DNA from: Dyadobacter koreensis
Lineage (GTDB): Bacteria; Bacteroidota; Bacteroidia; Cytophagales; Spirosomataceae
Reading direction: 5' to 3'
Assembly (NCBI RefSeq): GCF_900108855.1
Contig: NZ_FNXY01000001.1
Location: 1,077,942 to 1,141,941 of the forward strand
Length of the DNA: 64,000 nucleotides
The notes beneath the pieces were generated by a model. The model did no database searches and was not told the origin of the DNA. It saw only the letters and a list, made by a program, of their open reading frames with translations. A program made the translations under genes and the position numbers. Below, piece after piece: positions 9,610 to 19,239 of the stretch; position 1 is the first letter of the stretch; each line of letters begins with the position of its first letter.

Positions 9610-12450
9610 TTACAGCCTGAACTTCACTCCGGCACGTCCCCAGAATGAATAAAACTGCTTTTGATAAATGCGCTCGCGCTCTCCGAAGTAATCTGTTTGT
9701 GGAGCCTTTGTCAGGTTTTGTGCTTCTGCATAAATGGAGATCCTGTCCGTAACACGGTACGAAGCATTGGCATCGACCTGTATTCGTTGATGACGGATTA
9801 CATCGGTTGCATCCTGATCGCCGAGCAGTACTGTGTAAGCTCCGTTGTAGTTCAGGTTTCCCTGTATTGTGAATTTCTTGTGGTTGAAAGAAAGTGATCC
9901 GTTGGCAGTATGATCGGCCTGGCCAGGCAGACGAAGATCCTTACGGAACTGCGCATCTGCACTTGAATGCGTGTAGGTATAGTTGGCAAGAACCGAAAGT
10001 CCTTTCAATATTCCCGGCAAAAATGTCAGGTTCGCCTGAACATTCAGTTCCACACCATACACATTGGCATTGTCACCGTTCAGTGTTCTGAACCATCTCC
10101 AGCCGGTATACCGCTGTGCACCTTCAAATTCGTTTCCAGCCAATGCAAACACGCTGTTATACTGGAATTTATTTATTTTTTTATAAAATACTCCCCCTGA
10201 AATAATCCCCAGATTGTTCAGATATTTCTCATACATCAGATCCACATTAGTAGCAAATGCGGGTTTCAGCTCCGGGTTTCCATCCGTGATCGTCTCACTC
10301 AGGATACTGATCACACGTCCTGGTACCAAATCGACAAAGTTTGGCCGCGAATATCCGTAAGTCAGTGCAGCACGTATCAGTGAAGATTTGTCAAGGTCAT
10401 ACTTGAACTGAATATTGGGAAGTACTTTGATGTAGTCATTCTTTTTTCTGTTTGGTGAGGTAGACACCCAGTTACCGTCTGCGTTGGTTTCAATGATGTT
10501 TCCTTTGTAGTCTACTTTTGTCTGTTCTATCCTTGCTCCCATCAAAAACATCAGTTTGTTGAACTGGATCCTGTTCATCACATATCCGGACAAAACAGTT
10601 TCCACTGCGTCATAGTAGTAGGAGTCAATGCTGTTTCTTGTTGCACCGGCATTAATCGGGAAAAGACTGGTACCCAGATTTGCATTCAGGAAATCAATCG
10701 TTTTATCTTTATCCACGCCGAGGCCGAAATTAGTATTACCGTCCAGCAGATCAGAAGAAATTTCAGGATTTCCACTGAAATTAGCCAGATTTCCGGCCGC
10801 AGCTGTACCCGCGTAGGTGGTGACAATTGTTTCGTCAGGACGGAATCTTTTGTTATGCATGCTTTTTAGCTTCGCACCTGCCTTAAAAAAGGCCGTATTA
10901 TTTCCGATTTTATAAGGCACGCTGGCATTCAGGCGGGCGGTGAAATTTTTCCCGTTCGTTGTCCACCAATCCCTTTCGACGGTATTGTAAGTATAGAGTG
11001 AAGCGTTGTTTTTCCAATCCGTTCCGTAAGCAGATAGATAATCCGTGCTGATATCTGATATGGAAAGCGGAATGTTGCCTGTGATGAAATTGTAGATACC
11101 CGACTTGTTAACGAATTCCGATTCGTTCATAAACAACCCGGCATCGAGTTTTACCGTTCCGATAACTGTTTCTCCCTGAATATTAAAGTTCAGATTGCTG
11201 TTGTCTTCTGTCGCCGATTTGATCTCGTTGTAACCACGTCCTCTGGAATTGGTATATTCTCCCTGTTCGTTGAGTACATTCCTTGCAGTTTGCATACGGG
11301 TACGTTTCCGGTAGCGGGTCAGCTCGTTGTTGTGATTGCTGTACATCACATTGGCCACGATGCTGGTAGTCGGGCTGAAATTGTAATCAATCGTAGCCGA
11401 AGTCCCGGTTCTGGTACGCTGGTTTTCTACATACAAAAGACGGATATCGGTAGGGAAATAAATTCTTCCTTTTCCGTAATCATTTGCTTCCCAAACCTGG
11501 GAGCGTATTTCGTCATAACCATTCTTAGTCCTAAAATAACTTCCCGTTGCCATGACGCCCAGCTTACCGTTGGGATTTTTATCATCAGCCAAAAATCGTT
11601 TGCCCAGAGAGATATTTCCTATTCCGTTTAAATTGCTGCGCAGATTGTTATATCCGGCGCCCAGATCAACTGATAGCTTCGTTCTCAGTGAGGTGGCCGT
11701 AGGCGTTTTCATGTTGATCACACCGGCAATGGCATCACCATCCAGATCTGGCGTCAGTGTTTTAACTACTTCCATAGACGACAGCACGTTGATCGGTATC
11801 ACATCGAGCTGCGCGTTCCGCGAACCGTCTTCCTGTGTTCCCATGATCTGCTCTCCGTTTACATTGATGGTCGTAAAATTACCCGGCGTACCACGCATCT
11901 GTACGGTTGCGCCTTCCCCGCTGCTATTTCTTCCAATTGTCACTCCCGGCAGACGCTGCAATGATTCGGCAACGTTCAAATCCGGAAACCGGCCCATCAG
12001 GTCAGCAGAAATGACCTGCTTGATGTTATCAGAATTCCGCTGCTGGTTGAGCGCTTTCCGTTGCCCTTCCTGATTAGCTGTCACTGTAACCTCACCCAGA
12101 TTAAGATTTGCAGCTTTCATATTGATGTTCAGAAAAACCGTTTTTCCGGCCACCACGGTAATCTCTTTTTCGTCAGGCTGAAAACCCATATAATTGATTG
12201 AGACAGTCTGGACACCTGCCGGAACATTCAGCAGCGTGTAGTTTCCTGAAAGATCAGTGGCAACGCCAAAAGTAGTTCCTTTCAAAAAAACCGAAGCTCC
12301 TGGAAGAATTTCGCCATTTGTACCCATTACCTGCCCTTTTACATTACCACCGCCTTGTGCAAAAGCGGGTAAAGTAAGACTGAAAACAATCCAGAGCGCT
12401 GCCAGCATTCCCCCGGTGAGGGCACAGCAATTTTTGAGTAGTTTTTTCAT
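9610..12450 (-). CDS. TonB-dependent outer-membrane receptor
   Basis: 946 residues. The signal peptide ends near PAFAQ, followed by a CarboxypepD_reg-like domain (about 36-120, VKGQVMGTNGEILPGASVFL), a plug domain (about 130-250, with VAESLQRLPGVTIGRNS) and a 22-strand-type barrel ending in ...FWGRAGVKFRL. The plug pattern resembles the TIGR01782 (Caulobacter-type) receptors rather than SusC, and no SusD gene is adjacent. It should import oligosaccharides across the outer membrane, energised by TonB-ExbBD. It sits mid-operon, 54 bp before the NagB-like gene and 32 bp after the six-hairpin enzyme. Confidence 0.9.
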   Translation of the reverse strand: MKKLLKNCCALTGGMLAALWIVFSLTLPAFAQGGGNVKGQVMGTNGEILPGASVFLKGTTFGVATDLSGNYTLLNVPAGVQTVSINYMGFQPDEKEITVVAGKTVFLNINMKAANLNLGEVTVTANQEGQRKALNQQRNSDNIKQVISADLMGRFPDLNVAESLQRLPGVTIGRNSSGEGATVQMRGTPGNFTTINVNGEQIMGTQEDGSRNAQLDVIPINVLSSMEVVKTLTPDLDGDAIAGVINMKTPTATSLRTKLSVDLGAGYNNLRSNLNGIGNISLGKRFLADDKNPNGKLGVMATGSYFRTKNGYDEIRSQVWEANDYGKGRIYFPTDIRLLYVENQRTRTGTSATIDYNFSPTTSIVANVMYSNHNNELTRYRKRTRMQTARNVLNEQGEYTNSRGRGYNEIKSATEDNSNLNFNIQGETVIGTVKLDAGLFMNESEFVNKSGIYNFITGNIPLSISDISTDYLSAYGTDWKNNASLYTYNTVERDWWTTNGKNFTARLNASVPYKIGNNTAFFKAGAKLKSMHNKRFRPDETIVTTYAGTAAAGNLANFSGNPEISSDLLDGNTNFGLGVDKDKTIDFLNANLGTSLFPINAGATRNSIDSYYYDAVETVLSGYVMNRIQFNKLMFLMGARIEQTKVDYKGNIIETNADGNWVSTSPNRKKNDYIKVLPNIQFKYDLDKSSLIRAALTYGYSRPNFVDLVPGRVISILSETITDGNPELKPAFATNVDLMYEKYLNNLGIISGGVFYKKINKFQYNSVFALAGNEFEGAQRYTGWRWFRTLNGDNANVYGVELNVQANLTFLPGILKGLSVLANYTYTHSSADAQFRKDLRLPGQADHTANGSLSFNHKKFTIQGNLNYNGAYTVLLGDQDATDVIRHQRIQVDANASYRVTDRISIYAEAQNLTKAPQTDYFGERERIYQKQFYSFWGRAGVKFRL

Positions 12451-12482
12451 ACAATAGATAAAGGAATAAGGAAGTGGGAGAT

Positions 12483-13730
12483 TTATTTAAATTTATAAGC
12501 GGTATAATCGACCAAAAACCGAAGTGCGAAAATGCTGCCCGTATCGCGGTTGGTAAGCCATACTTTGCCTTTCCTGAACCTGGTCCGTGTTTCCAGTACA
12601 GCTCCTCTCAGGTTGGGATCAGGATGGTCGCTTGCATATCTGTTTTGCAGCAGCCAGTTTGCCGATTTTTCAATGTTGGCATCAAACTGTTTGTATCCAT
12701 TTTGTGAAAGCTGTATCCAGACAATTCCTGCCAGCGCCGCAGCTGATCCTGTCACAGATCCTTTGTCGGGCTGTCTGCCATTCAGATAATTGTCGTAAAA
12801 CATAGTACCGTCTTTTTGCTGCGCTTTGGCAAAAACTTCTGCTGTACGTGCGGCTGCATCCAGGTATTTTTTGTCGCCGGTTAATTTGAATGCCTCAATC
12901 AGCGATTCGGCATACCAAAGTGGAAAACGCGGATGAAATGATCTTTCCTGAACAGAATTGGGCATAAAACTCATCCAGACACCTTCCGGCCCCTGTTTCT
13001 CGATCAGGCTGTTGCAAAGATTGATGAACGCATCTTTGAACTTTTTGTCTCCCGAAAACTCAAATGCATCCTTGAACAACCAACCTTCGGTATTTGGGCG
13101 CGAGACGTCAAAGAGCTCCTGCTTTTGCTTTGACTTCCAGAAAGGACTGTATTCTTTAAGCACTTCACCCGTTTTAGCATCTACATTATCGTAGCAAACT
13201 CCCTTTTCAGGATCGTACATGTTTTTCATCATCCAGTAGGCTGCAGACGTGGCGACCTTGGCATACTTCGGATTTTTGGTCACCCTTGACAATTCATAAA
13301 TTCCGGGGGTTCCGTCCGAAACGGTTGCAAAGACAATAAAATCTTCTCCGATGGAATCCCCATGCCGGGCATCGACCATTCCCTTCAAAACAGGATGATC
13401 TTTAATTTCCAGTCCTGCCCACCAATCACCTCCCCTTGTTGCAGCGGTCAGATATTTTTTATTACCTGTCTGTTTATAGGCAGCCAGCAGCGCATTCACC
13501 GCCTGACCCGTGTGCCAGGGAACTTCGTAATCGTACCATTTCCCCTCGGTCATGTTGTAGTCGCATTTGGATTTACCCTCCGCATCCATCATCACTTCGG
13601 AAACATATTTTGCGATCTGATCGATAGCCAGTACCACATCCTGCTTTTTTGCCTGAGCCCTGGCCACAGATCCTGTGAGAACCAGCAACATCCAAAGCGA
13701 TAAATAAAAAATCCGGTTACTCCGCATCAT
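12483..13730 (-). CDS. secreted six-hairpin glycosidase-like protein
   Basis: 415 residues. The signal peptide (MMRSNRIFYLSLWMLLVLTG) ends near ARAQ. The rest is repeated helix pairs of the (alpha/alpha)6 barrel type (WHTGQAVNALLAAY, TEGWLFKDAFEFSGDKKF, LWYAESLIEAFKLTGDKKYL, TGSAAALAGIVWI). This architecture is shared by GH88/GH105 unsaturated glucuronyl hydrolases and related enzymes, but I cannot point to their catalytic Asp pair with certainty. The start overlaps the end of the GH20 gene by 14 bp, so the two are likely translationally coupled. Probable role: periplasmic trimming of oligosaccharides. Confidence 0.7.
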   Translation of the reverse strand: MMRSNRIFYLSLWMLLVLTGSVARAQAKKQDVVLAIDQIAKYVSEVMMDAEGKSKCDYNMTEGKWYDYEVPWHTGQAVNALLAAYKQTGNKKYLTAATRGGDWWAGLEIKDHPVLKGMVDARHGDSIGEDFIVFATVSDGTPGIYELSRVTKNPKYAKVATSAAYWMMKNMYDPEKGVCYDNVDAKTGEVLKEYSPFWKSKQKQELFDVSRPNTEGWLFKDAFEFSGDKKFKDAFINLCNSLIEKQGPEGVWMSFMPNSVQERSFHPRFPLWYAESLIEAFKLTGDKKYLDAAARTAEVFAKAQQKDGTMFYDNYLNGRQPDKGSVTGSAAALAGIVWIQLSQNGYKQFDANIEKSANWLLQNRYASDHPDPNLRGAVLETRTRFRKGKVWLTNRDTGSIFALRFLVDYTAYKFK

Positions 13731-16332
13731 ACGTTTTGTTTTTAGAATTTGTCTGATATTTATGTTTACTGTTTACAACCTCCACGCCCTGACCAAGCCG
13801 CATACTGAAACGCCAGGGAGCATTGGTTTTTCCAGGTACTTTTAGCAGAAAAAGATGGTTTCCTTTACCCAAAGCGAGTGTGATTTTTTGCTCTTCTGAA
13901 CCCGCTTTCTGGCCTGAAATGACCGCTACTTTTTTACCGTCACTGAAAACCTCAGTGCCGTTTGCTGCGTTAACAAATGCTTCGGTCACCTCTTTTCCGG
14001 TGACATTTAGTGTACAATATGCGTAAGCCGTGGCAGGTGTTTTTTTTTCAAAATACTCATTGAGGTCAATCATTCCTCCGCTTTTGGAAGCGAATTTATG
14101 CCAGCGGTAATTCTTACCTTTGTAAGTTGCAATGCCCCCGGGAATGGGTGGTTTGTCGTATTCTTCATTTTCCGAATACATAAATGACGGAATGGTCGCG
14201 TTTGTTTCTGCCGGAAAAGGCCCTGTTAAAAGCCAGTACTGGAAATAAGTATATGGCGTTTCATAGATGGATAAACCAATCTGATCGGCGTCGGGCAATT
14301 GGAGTTTACCGGCAGCCGACAAAGCAGAATTTTTTAATACATTCTCCAGATCACCAAGTTCCCTGATTTTGGTATCGTATGGAGCCATGACCACATCCAG
14401 CCAATACTCCTGGTTTTCAGCTCTCCAAAGCTGACGGAAACTATTTTGAAGTGAGACATATCTTTCTTTAAGTTGTTTTAAAGAATCGGCAGACTGAATC
14501 AGTAAATTCCTGGCCTGTTCCAAACGAGTGCCATTTATTCTGCCCGCTTCCCGGTAAACAGCTGCCTGAGTGGCCAGAAGCTGACGGGAATCCATCATGA
14601 TCTGATACTGAGCTATCGTGTGCGCCAGCGTACTGATATCGCCTGTATTGAATTTGGCTGAACTGACAGCAAGCAAATCAGAGGCCTGGTTAAGAATCTT
14701 TTTTGCCGCCGGTACATCCGTGTTGTTCAGCCACAATTGTTTTCCTTTACCTGGAACCATTTGCTGATGCCATAACAGATCATTCAGGTTGTAAGTCAGC
14801 GCCAGACTTCGCAGCTCCATCAACTTAAAGACCGCTTTTACATAATTGGTATTGTCCGATCCATAGGCAGTTCTACTGTATCTTGAATCAAATGTTTTTT
14901 CATTTGCAGTTTTTAGGTTCCAGCTCTTTTCTGCCGCCGCGTATACTCCATACCAGTCTCCGGAAAAAAGATATGCACCGCCATCGTCCCAGAGCGTGGT
15001 GAATGCACCGGTTGCGCCACTGGCTTTTCCTGCCTGCATAAAACCTTTGATGTTGGATTTGGCCATGACCAAATCGGGAAACATCCGGTAAGAATTCAGC
15101 ACACCCGGACAAACCATAAATTCGAGTCCGCGGTTGGCAAATGGTTTGATCCATTTATCATAATTATTATTTGATCCATATTCCCAGGTCAGGTAAACCA
15201 CGTCTTTTGGGAGCATGTCAGGGATCTTGTCGTATTGGATGGCCACATCTCCCCAGAGCATCATTTTTTTATTGTGACGCTTTAAAATGTCATACAGAAA
15301 ATTGAGATGGTCCGCATAGAACCGGGCCGCACCGATGCTGTCAATGTATGCTTTTGATTTCCCCTTGTTCAGATCGAAGGTTTCGTCGCAATTCACATTA
15401 AACCAGGGCGCGTTAAATGCATCGCAAAGTTCGCCGATCACATCTGTCAGAAATTGTTTTGCTTTGGGATCCAAAGGCGAGATCAACGAGCCGGTCTCTC
15501 CCATGGAACTGTATTGAGGCAGCGCAAGTATTTTCTCAAAATGACCGAAAGACTGAAAACTACCGATCAGTTTTATGTGAAATTGCTCCGCGTAAGCCGA
15601 TAATTCTTTGATCTGCGCAATGGTCAGTTTACCATCTTTTGGAGCAAAATCGGGATGCGACAACGGCTGCACGACATGTTCGATGTAAAAAGAAAGGTAG
15701 TTGATCTTCAACTCGGCCATCCTTTCTATCTGCTTTTTGATATAATCCAGCTTTGATATCGGCCCTCTACTGATGTCGTCAAAAATAACCCTGGTTTCAA
15801 AAACGGGCCAGTCGGCAATAAATACTTCCCGGTTCCAGCCAGCCCGTGTAAGCTGCCGGAGTGTCTGAAGACCATAAAAAAGCCCCGTCTCCGTATTGGC
15901 CGCAATAACGACTTTCCCCTTTTTTGCGCTTAACAGATAACCTTCATTGCCAATGCTGTCATTATAAGTTTGAGCTCTGTTCCAAAATTCGGGCTGCTTT
16001 TCTTTTGCTTCGTTAAGAAACAGAAGCTCGACGGTGTTGGATTCTGCCTTTTTAGAATCTTTAATTTCCGGTTTAAATGCTTCCCAGTGTGCCTTCAACC
16101 GGACGGATTGTTCAGGGCTCAGATCTGTTGTTTTGAATTCAATATTTGAAGAAAAAACAAAAGAAACAGTTCCCTGGCTCGCAAACTGAGGATGAGGCAG
16201 TACCGGCAAACCCCGCACTGCGCTGTCTGCCCGTGATTTCTCCCCGAAACCGGCAACCGGTCCTGGCGATGCTTCAAGCTGCTGATTCAGCACAATAATT
16301 TGTAGAATTAAAATGAAAACACTCCTAATCAT
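13717..16332 (-). CDS. GH20 beta-N-acetylhexosaminidase-like enzyme
   Basis: 871 residues with an N-terminal signal segment. A GH20b-type domain comes first (about 70-165, with NEGYLLSAKKGKVVIAANTE and FYGLQTLRQL). The TIM barrel covers about 170-520 and carries the Asp-Glu catalytic pair (FNVNCDETFDLNKGKSK), preceded by SFQSFGHFEKI and followed by MLWGDVAIQYDKIP. A helical region and a C-terminal beta domain follow (TEVFSDGKKVAVISG). GH20 enzymes release terminal N-acetylhexosamines by substrate-assisted catalysis. The gene overlaps the upstream 960-aa gene by 4 bp (ATGA). Its substrate is probably the same polymer handled by the neighbours. Confidence 0.8.
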   Translation of the reverse strand: MIRSVFILILQIIVLNQQLEASPGPVAGFGEKSRADSAVRGLPVLPHPQFASQGTVSFVFSSNIEFKTTDLSPEQSVRLKAHWEAFKPEIKDSKKAESNTVELLFLNEAKEKQPEFWNRAQTYNDSIGNEGYLLSAKKGKVVIAANTETGLFYGLQTLRQLTRAGWNREVFIADWPVFETRVIFDDISRGPISKLDYIKKQIERMAELKINYLSFYIEHVVQPLSHPDFAPKDGKLTIAQIKELSAYAEQFHIKLIGSFQSFGHFEKILALPQYSSMGETGSLISPLDPKAKQFLTDVIGELCDAFNAPWFNVNCDETFDLNKGKSKAYIDSIGAARFYADHLNFLYDILKRHNKKMMLWGDVAIQYDKIPDMLPKDVVYLTWEYGSNNNYDKWIKPFANRGLEFMVCPGVLNSYRMFPDLVMAKSNIKGFMQAGKASGATGAFTTLWDDGGAYLFSGDWYGVYAAAEKSWNLKTANEKTFDSRYSRTAYGSDNTNYVKAVFKLMELRSLALTYNLNDLLWHQQMVPGKGKQLWLNNTDVPAAKKILNQASDLLAVSSAKFNTGDISTLAHTIAQYQIMMDSRQLLATQAAVYREAGRINGTRLEQARNLLIQSADSLKQLKERYVSLQNSFRQLWRAENQEYWLDVVMAPYDTKIRELGDLENVLKNSALSAAGKLQLPDADQIGLSIYETPYTYFQYWLLTGPFPAETNATIPSFMYSENEEYDKPPIPGGIATYKGKNYRWHKFASKSGGMIDLNEYFEKKTPATAYAYCTLNVTGKEVTEAFVNAANGTEVFSDGKKVAVISGQKAGSEEQKITLALGKGNHLFLLKVPGKTNAPWRFSMRLGQGVEVVNSKHKYQTNSKNKTYDAE

Positions 16333-19211
16333 TTGATTGTCTTTTTAATGTCCGGATAGCTATATCCGATTGTCACACTATTGTTTTGGGAATTCACTTC
16401 CGGTCCATCGTATTTAACCAGGACACTGATCTGATGCTTTCCGGGTTTTGGTTTCCAGTTGAAATGAATGGTTTTTACACGCGGATGAAGATCATTCGGC
16501 GCTTCAATCACATCAACAGCAGTGCTGTCCGATACAGCCCCATTCGTATTCAGGTAAGCCATCGCGGGAGCCGAAGGTGCATTGCCAATGTTGTGCAGCG
16601 CACAATGAATCTTCAACATTCCCGACTGATCGCCAGATTCAGAAATTACAACGTCATTGCGAGAAAGAGCTAAGTCTGGTAACGATTCTGCTTTTTGTTT
16701 AATTTCGCTTATTCTGCTCACCCGAACTACGACCTGCGCTCTTGCAGGCAGCGCAATTTTAATCACTCCTACCCTTTCATTGATGGTTACCAACTTTTCT
16801 TCGATCTGCTTTTCTGCAACCGTGTCATCATTTTTATCCAGCCCGACATTTACTTTGTATACGCCGGGTGTCAGCATCCAGGTATTCATTTCCACCTGCT
16901 TCTGATCGCCGGCATTGCAGAGTGAAACCAGGGCCGAAGTTTTACCACCGTTTCGAACAAAAACGGATACATCCGGGCCTGTGTTTTTCCAGGTAGCCAC
17001 CAAAGCAGGAAACTCAAATCCTCTGCCGAAATGGCCGGTGTACATGCCCGTCAGCAGGTCACTTCCTCTGACATACACCCGATCCGTAAATTTGACCTCA
17101 CTGGTCATGAGCGGAAAATTATATCTTAGTGAATTAAGGATCACATCAAAACCTGACAGCATTTCGTTCTGGTTGCCAGTCAGCTGATACCTGTTGTAGG
17201 GTGAAGCATGCTGTCTGATCAGATCGTCATACCGGGTTTGGCCGGTCAGTTTGGCCGTCATGGCGAAAATATTGCCGAACGGATTTGCACCTGCCGTTTT
17301 ATCTTCGCCCCCGCTGATCAGCGTGCTCTTTACCCAGTCCGGCGAGCCCGGTTTGTACTTTTCAGTTGGATTCAGACTGACAGACGCTTTCGTCAAATCG
17401 GCCACTTTATTGATCGGGTTCAAAAACGAATCATTACCAGTAATTGCATGCAAGCCGGACAGAAAACTGTACAATTCGCTGATATGCCCCAGATGGTCCC
17501 AGTTATAATAGTTATATCTCAGGCCGGGCTCGTACCATTTATCCGAATACCCCCCAATCTTTTCCTGTTCAAAGGAAACAGCCGGTGGAATCATACCCGC
17601 AGGCTTGCCATTTTCTTCTCTTGACGCATCTTCCACCCATGCCTGTGCCCACTCGGAAAACTGTTTGATCAACAAAGGATTTTTGTTATACCACGCCGCC
17701 CAAAGTCCGGGTAGAAGCGCCCTGGCATTCAATGGAACATCAACTCCGTAAGGTTTTTCGTTCAGTGTTTCAGTCGCAGATAAATAATAAGATTTAAAAT
17801 GACGGTGCCCGGCTTTTGTAATTCCCGACCAGACCTCACCAAAATTCTGCATGCTGATCATGGCACGCTCCACGTAAGCCGGATCTGCATAACGCACCAT
17901 AAACATGCCCGTATGCGAATCCCTGAAAAGCTCTGCCGAATGTTCGACGTCGTCTGTTTTCTTGTCATAACCCCGAACCAGTGCGCCACTGTTCCAGATC
18001 CCGTCGGCCAGCCGGGTGTAACCGACCCGGGCCAGACTGTCATCGGCACCCAGAATGGCAGGCAGCCACCAGCGGAGCATTTCTACATCATCTGCATATT
18101 TTCCTCCCAGCTCACCATTCTCAGACTGGCGGTGCTGTACCCACCAATGGATCACTTTCAACATCCGGGCCATAGCCTCCTGCTGTAAAACTGCCCATTT
18201 CGGCGCTCCGGACATATCCGAACCGGTTTTGAACGGATCTTCAATTTTTTCTCCTTTATACATTCTGATCAACCGGTGATTGGGAAACACCTTTGCCAAC
18301 TGATCGAAATATACCTGTGACTTACTGCCTGGAAGTAATTCAGAATCTTCCTTTGCCAGCCAGTAATGAATTTTTGCAAGCAGGTAAAGTGATTTATAAT
18401 ACAGTGGATCGGCTGGATCAGCAACGATCTGATCCAGTAAGTCAATCGCAGCATACATGCGCTGGATCTGGTTCATTTTTGTCCGGGTGACAGCGAACGA
18501 CCAGCCGGCCAGCTCATAATATCGCTCGGCTGTTAGGTGTTTTTGCAAAACATTAAGCCGGTTTTGCAGGGCCGTGTTAGCCGGATCTTTAAGTATTTGC
18601 ACCTTCAAAGCGCCTTCAGATGCCGTCATTTCTCCGGCTTCCGTTTCCGGTATTTTGCAATAACTTCCTTCCTCAATATCAGCAACAGACCTGAATTCGA
18701 TGCGATACAAACCGACAATGTCAATCTTGCCAATCGATTTTATTTCTACAACAGCTCCGTTTTTTCCAACCGTTATTTTCCGACGAACGGATCTGTAAGG
18801 AAGCCGAAACCAGGGTGCTGATATGTTTTCTGTTACAACCTGACCATTGATCCCGATCTTTGCCTGCATCACATCCTGGCCGGGATGCCCTATTGTGATC
18901 AACAAAAAATACTCACCCTGCGGGATGTTGGTTTTAAAAATCAGTGTTTTTTCGCCCACAACTCCGTCGCAAAATAAGGTGTCGGCAATTCTGTTATACA
19001 ACGTATCAAAGGCATATTTTGGCCCGTTGATCCATCCATAACCGCGCTCCTTGCTGAAAATCAAATCGGGATTCACGCCAAGATATCCGCTTTCAACGCG
19101 CGAAGATACTGTCCCCATATCATACAGGAAGTTCCCGGCCTGCTTTCCGTTCGCAGAGCAAACGTTGAGCAGACATACAACCAGAAGATATGTGAACCAA
19201 ACTAACTTCAA
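16329..19211 (-). CDS. large secreted protein, CBM-like plus alpha-toroid plus CARDB-like
   Basis: 960 residues with a signal peptide (MKLVWFTYLLVVCLLNVCSANG). Residues about 28-175 look like the beta-sandwich binding domain found before rhamnogalacturonan esterases and lyases (YDMGTVSSRVESGYLGV ... EYFLLITIGHPGQDVMQAKI). Residues 200-720 are mainly helical with aromatic-rich turns (WYEPGLRYNYYNWDHLGHIS), as in toroidal lyases and hydrolases. Residues 860-955 resemble a CARDB immunoglobulin-like module (HCALHNIGNAPSAPAMAYLN). I know no enzyme class for the whole protein. It lies 28 bp after the GH28-like gene and overlaps the GH20 gene. It is a candidate for a new lyase or hydrolase family. 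Confidence 0.65.
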   Translation of the reverse strand: MKLVWFTYLLVVCLLNVCSANGKQAGNFLYDMGTVSSRVESGYLGVNPDLIFSKERGYGWINGPKYAFDTLYNRIADTLFCDGVVGEKTLIFKTNIPQGEYFLLITIGHPGQDVMQAKIGINGQVVTENISAPWFRLPYRSVRRKITVGKNGAVVEIKSIGKIDIVGLYRIEFRSVADIEEGSYCKIPETEAGEMTASEGALKVQILKDPANTALQNRLNVLQKHLTAERYYELAGWSFAVTRTKMNQIQRMYAAIDLLDQIVADPADPLYYKSLYLLAKIHYWLAKEDSELLPGSKSQVYFDQLAKVFPNHRLIRMYKGEKIEDPFKTGSDMSGAPKWAVLQQEAMARMLKVIHWWVQHRQSENGELGGKYADDVEMLRWWLPAILGADDSLARVGYTRLADGIWNSGALVRGYDKKTDDVEHSAELFRDSHTGMFMVRYADPAYVERAMISMQNFGEVWSGITKAGHRHFKSYYLSATETLNEKPYGVDVPLNARALLPGLWAAWYNKNPLLIKQFSEWAQAWVEDASREENGKPAGMIPPAVSFEQEKIGGYSDKWYEPGLRYNYYNWDHLGHISELYSFLSGLHAITGNDSFLNPINKVADLTKASVSLNPTEKYKPGSPDWVKSTLISGGEDKTAGANPFGNIFAMTAKLTGQTRYDDLIRQHASPYNRYQLTGNQNEMLSGFDVILNSLRYNFPLMTSEVKFTDRVYVRGSDLLTGMYTGHFGRGFEFPALVATWKNTGPDVSVFVRNGGKTSALVSLCNAGDQKQVEMNTWMLTPGVYKVNVGLDKNDDTVAEKQIEEKLVTINERVGVIKIALPARAQVVVRVSRISEIKQKAESLPDLALSRNDVVISESGDQSGMLKIHCALHNIGNAPSAPAMAYLNTNGAVSDSTAVDVIEAPNDLHPRVKTIHFNWKPKPGKHQISVLVKYDGPEVNSQNNSVTIGYSYPDIKKTIK

Positions 19212-19239
19212 TGTGTATACGTTTAATAAAATGATATGT

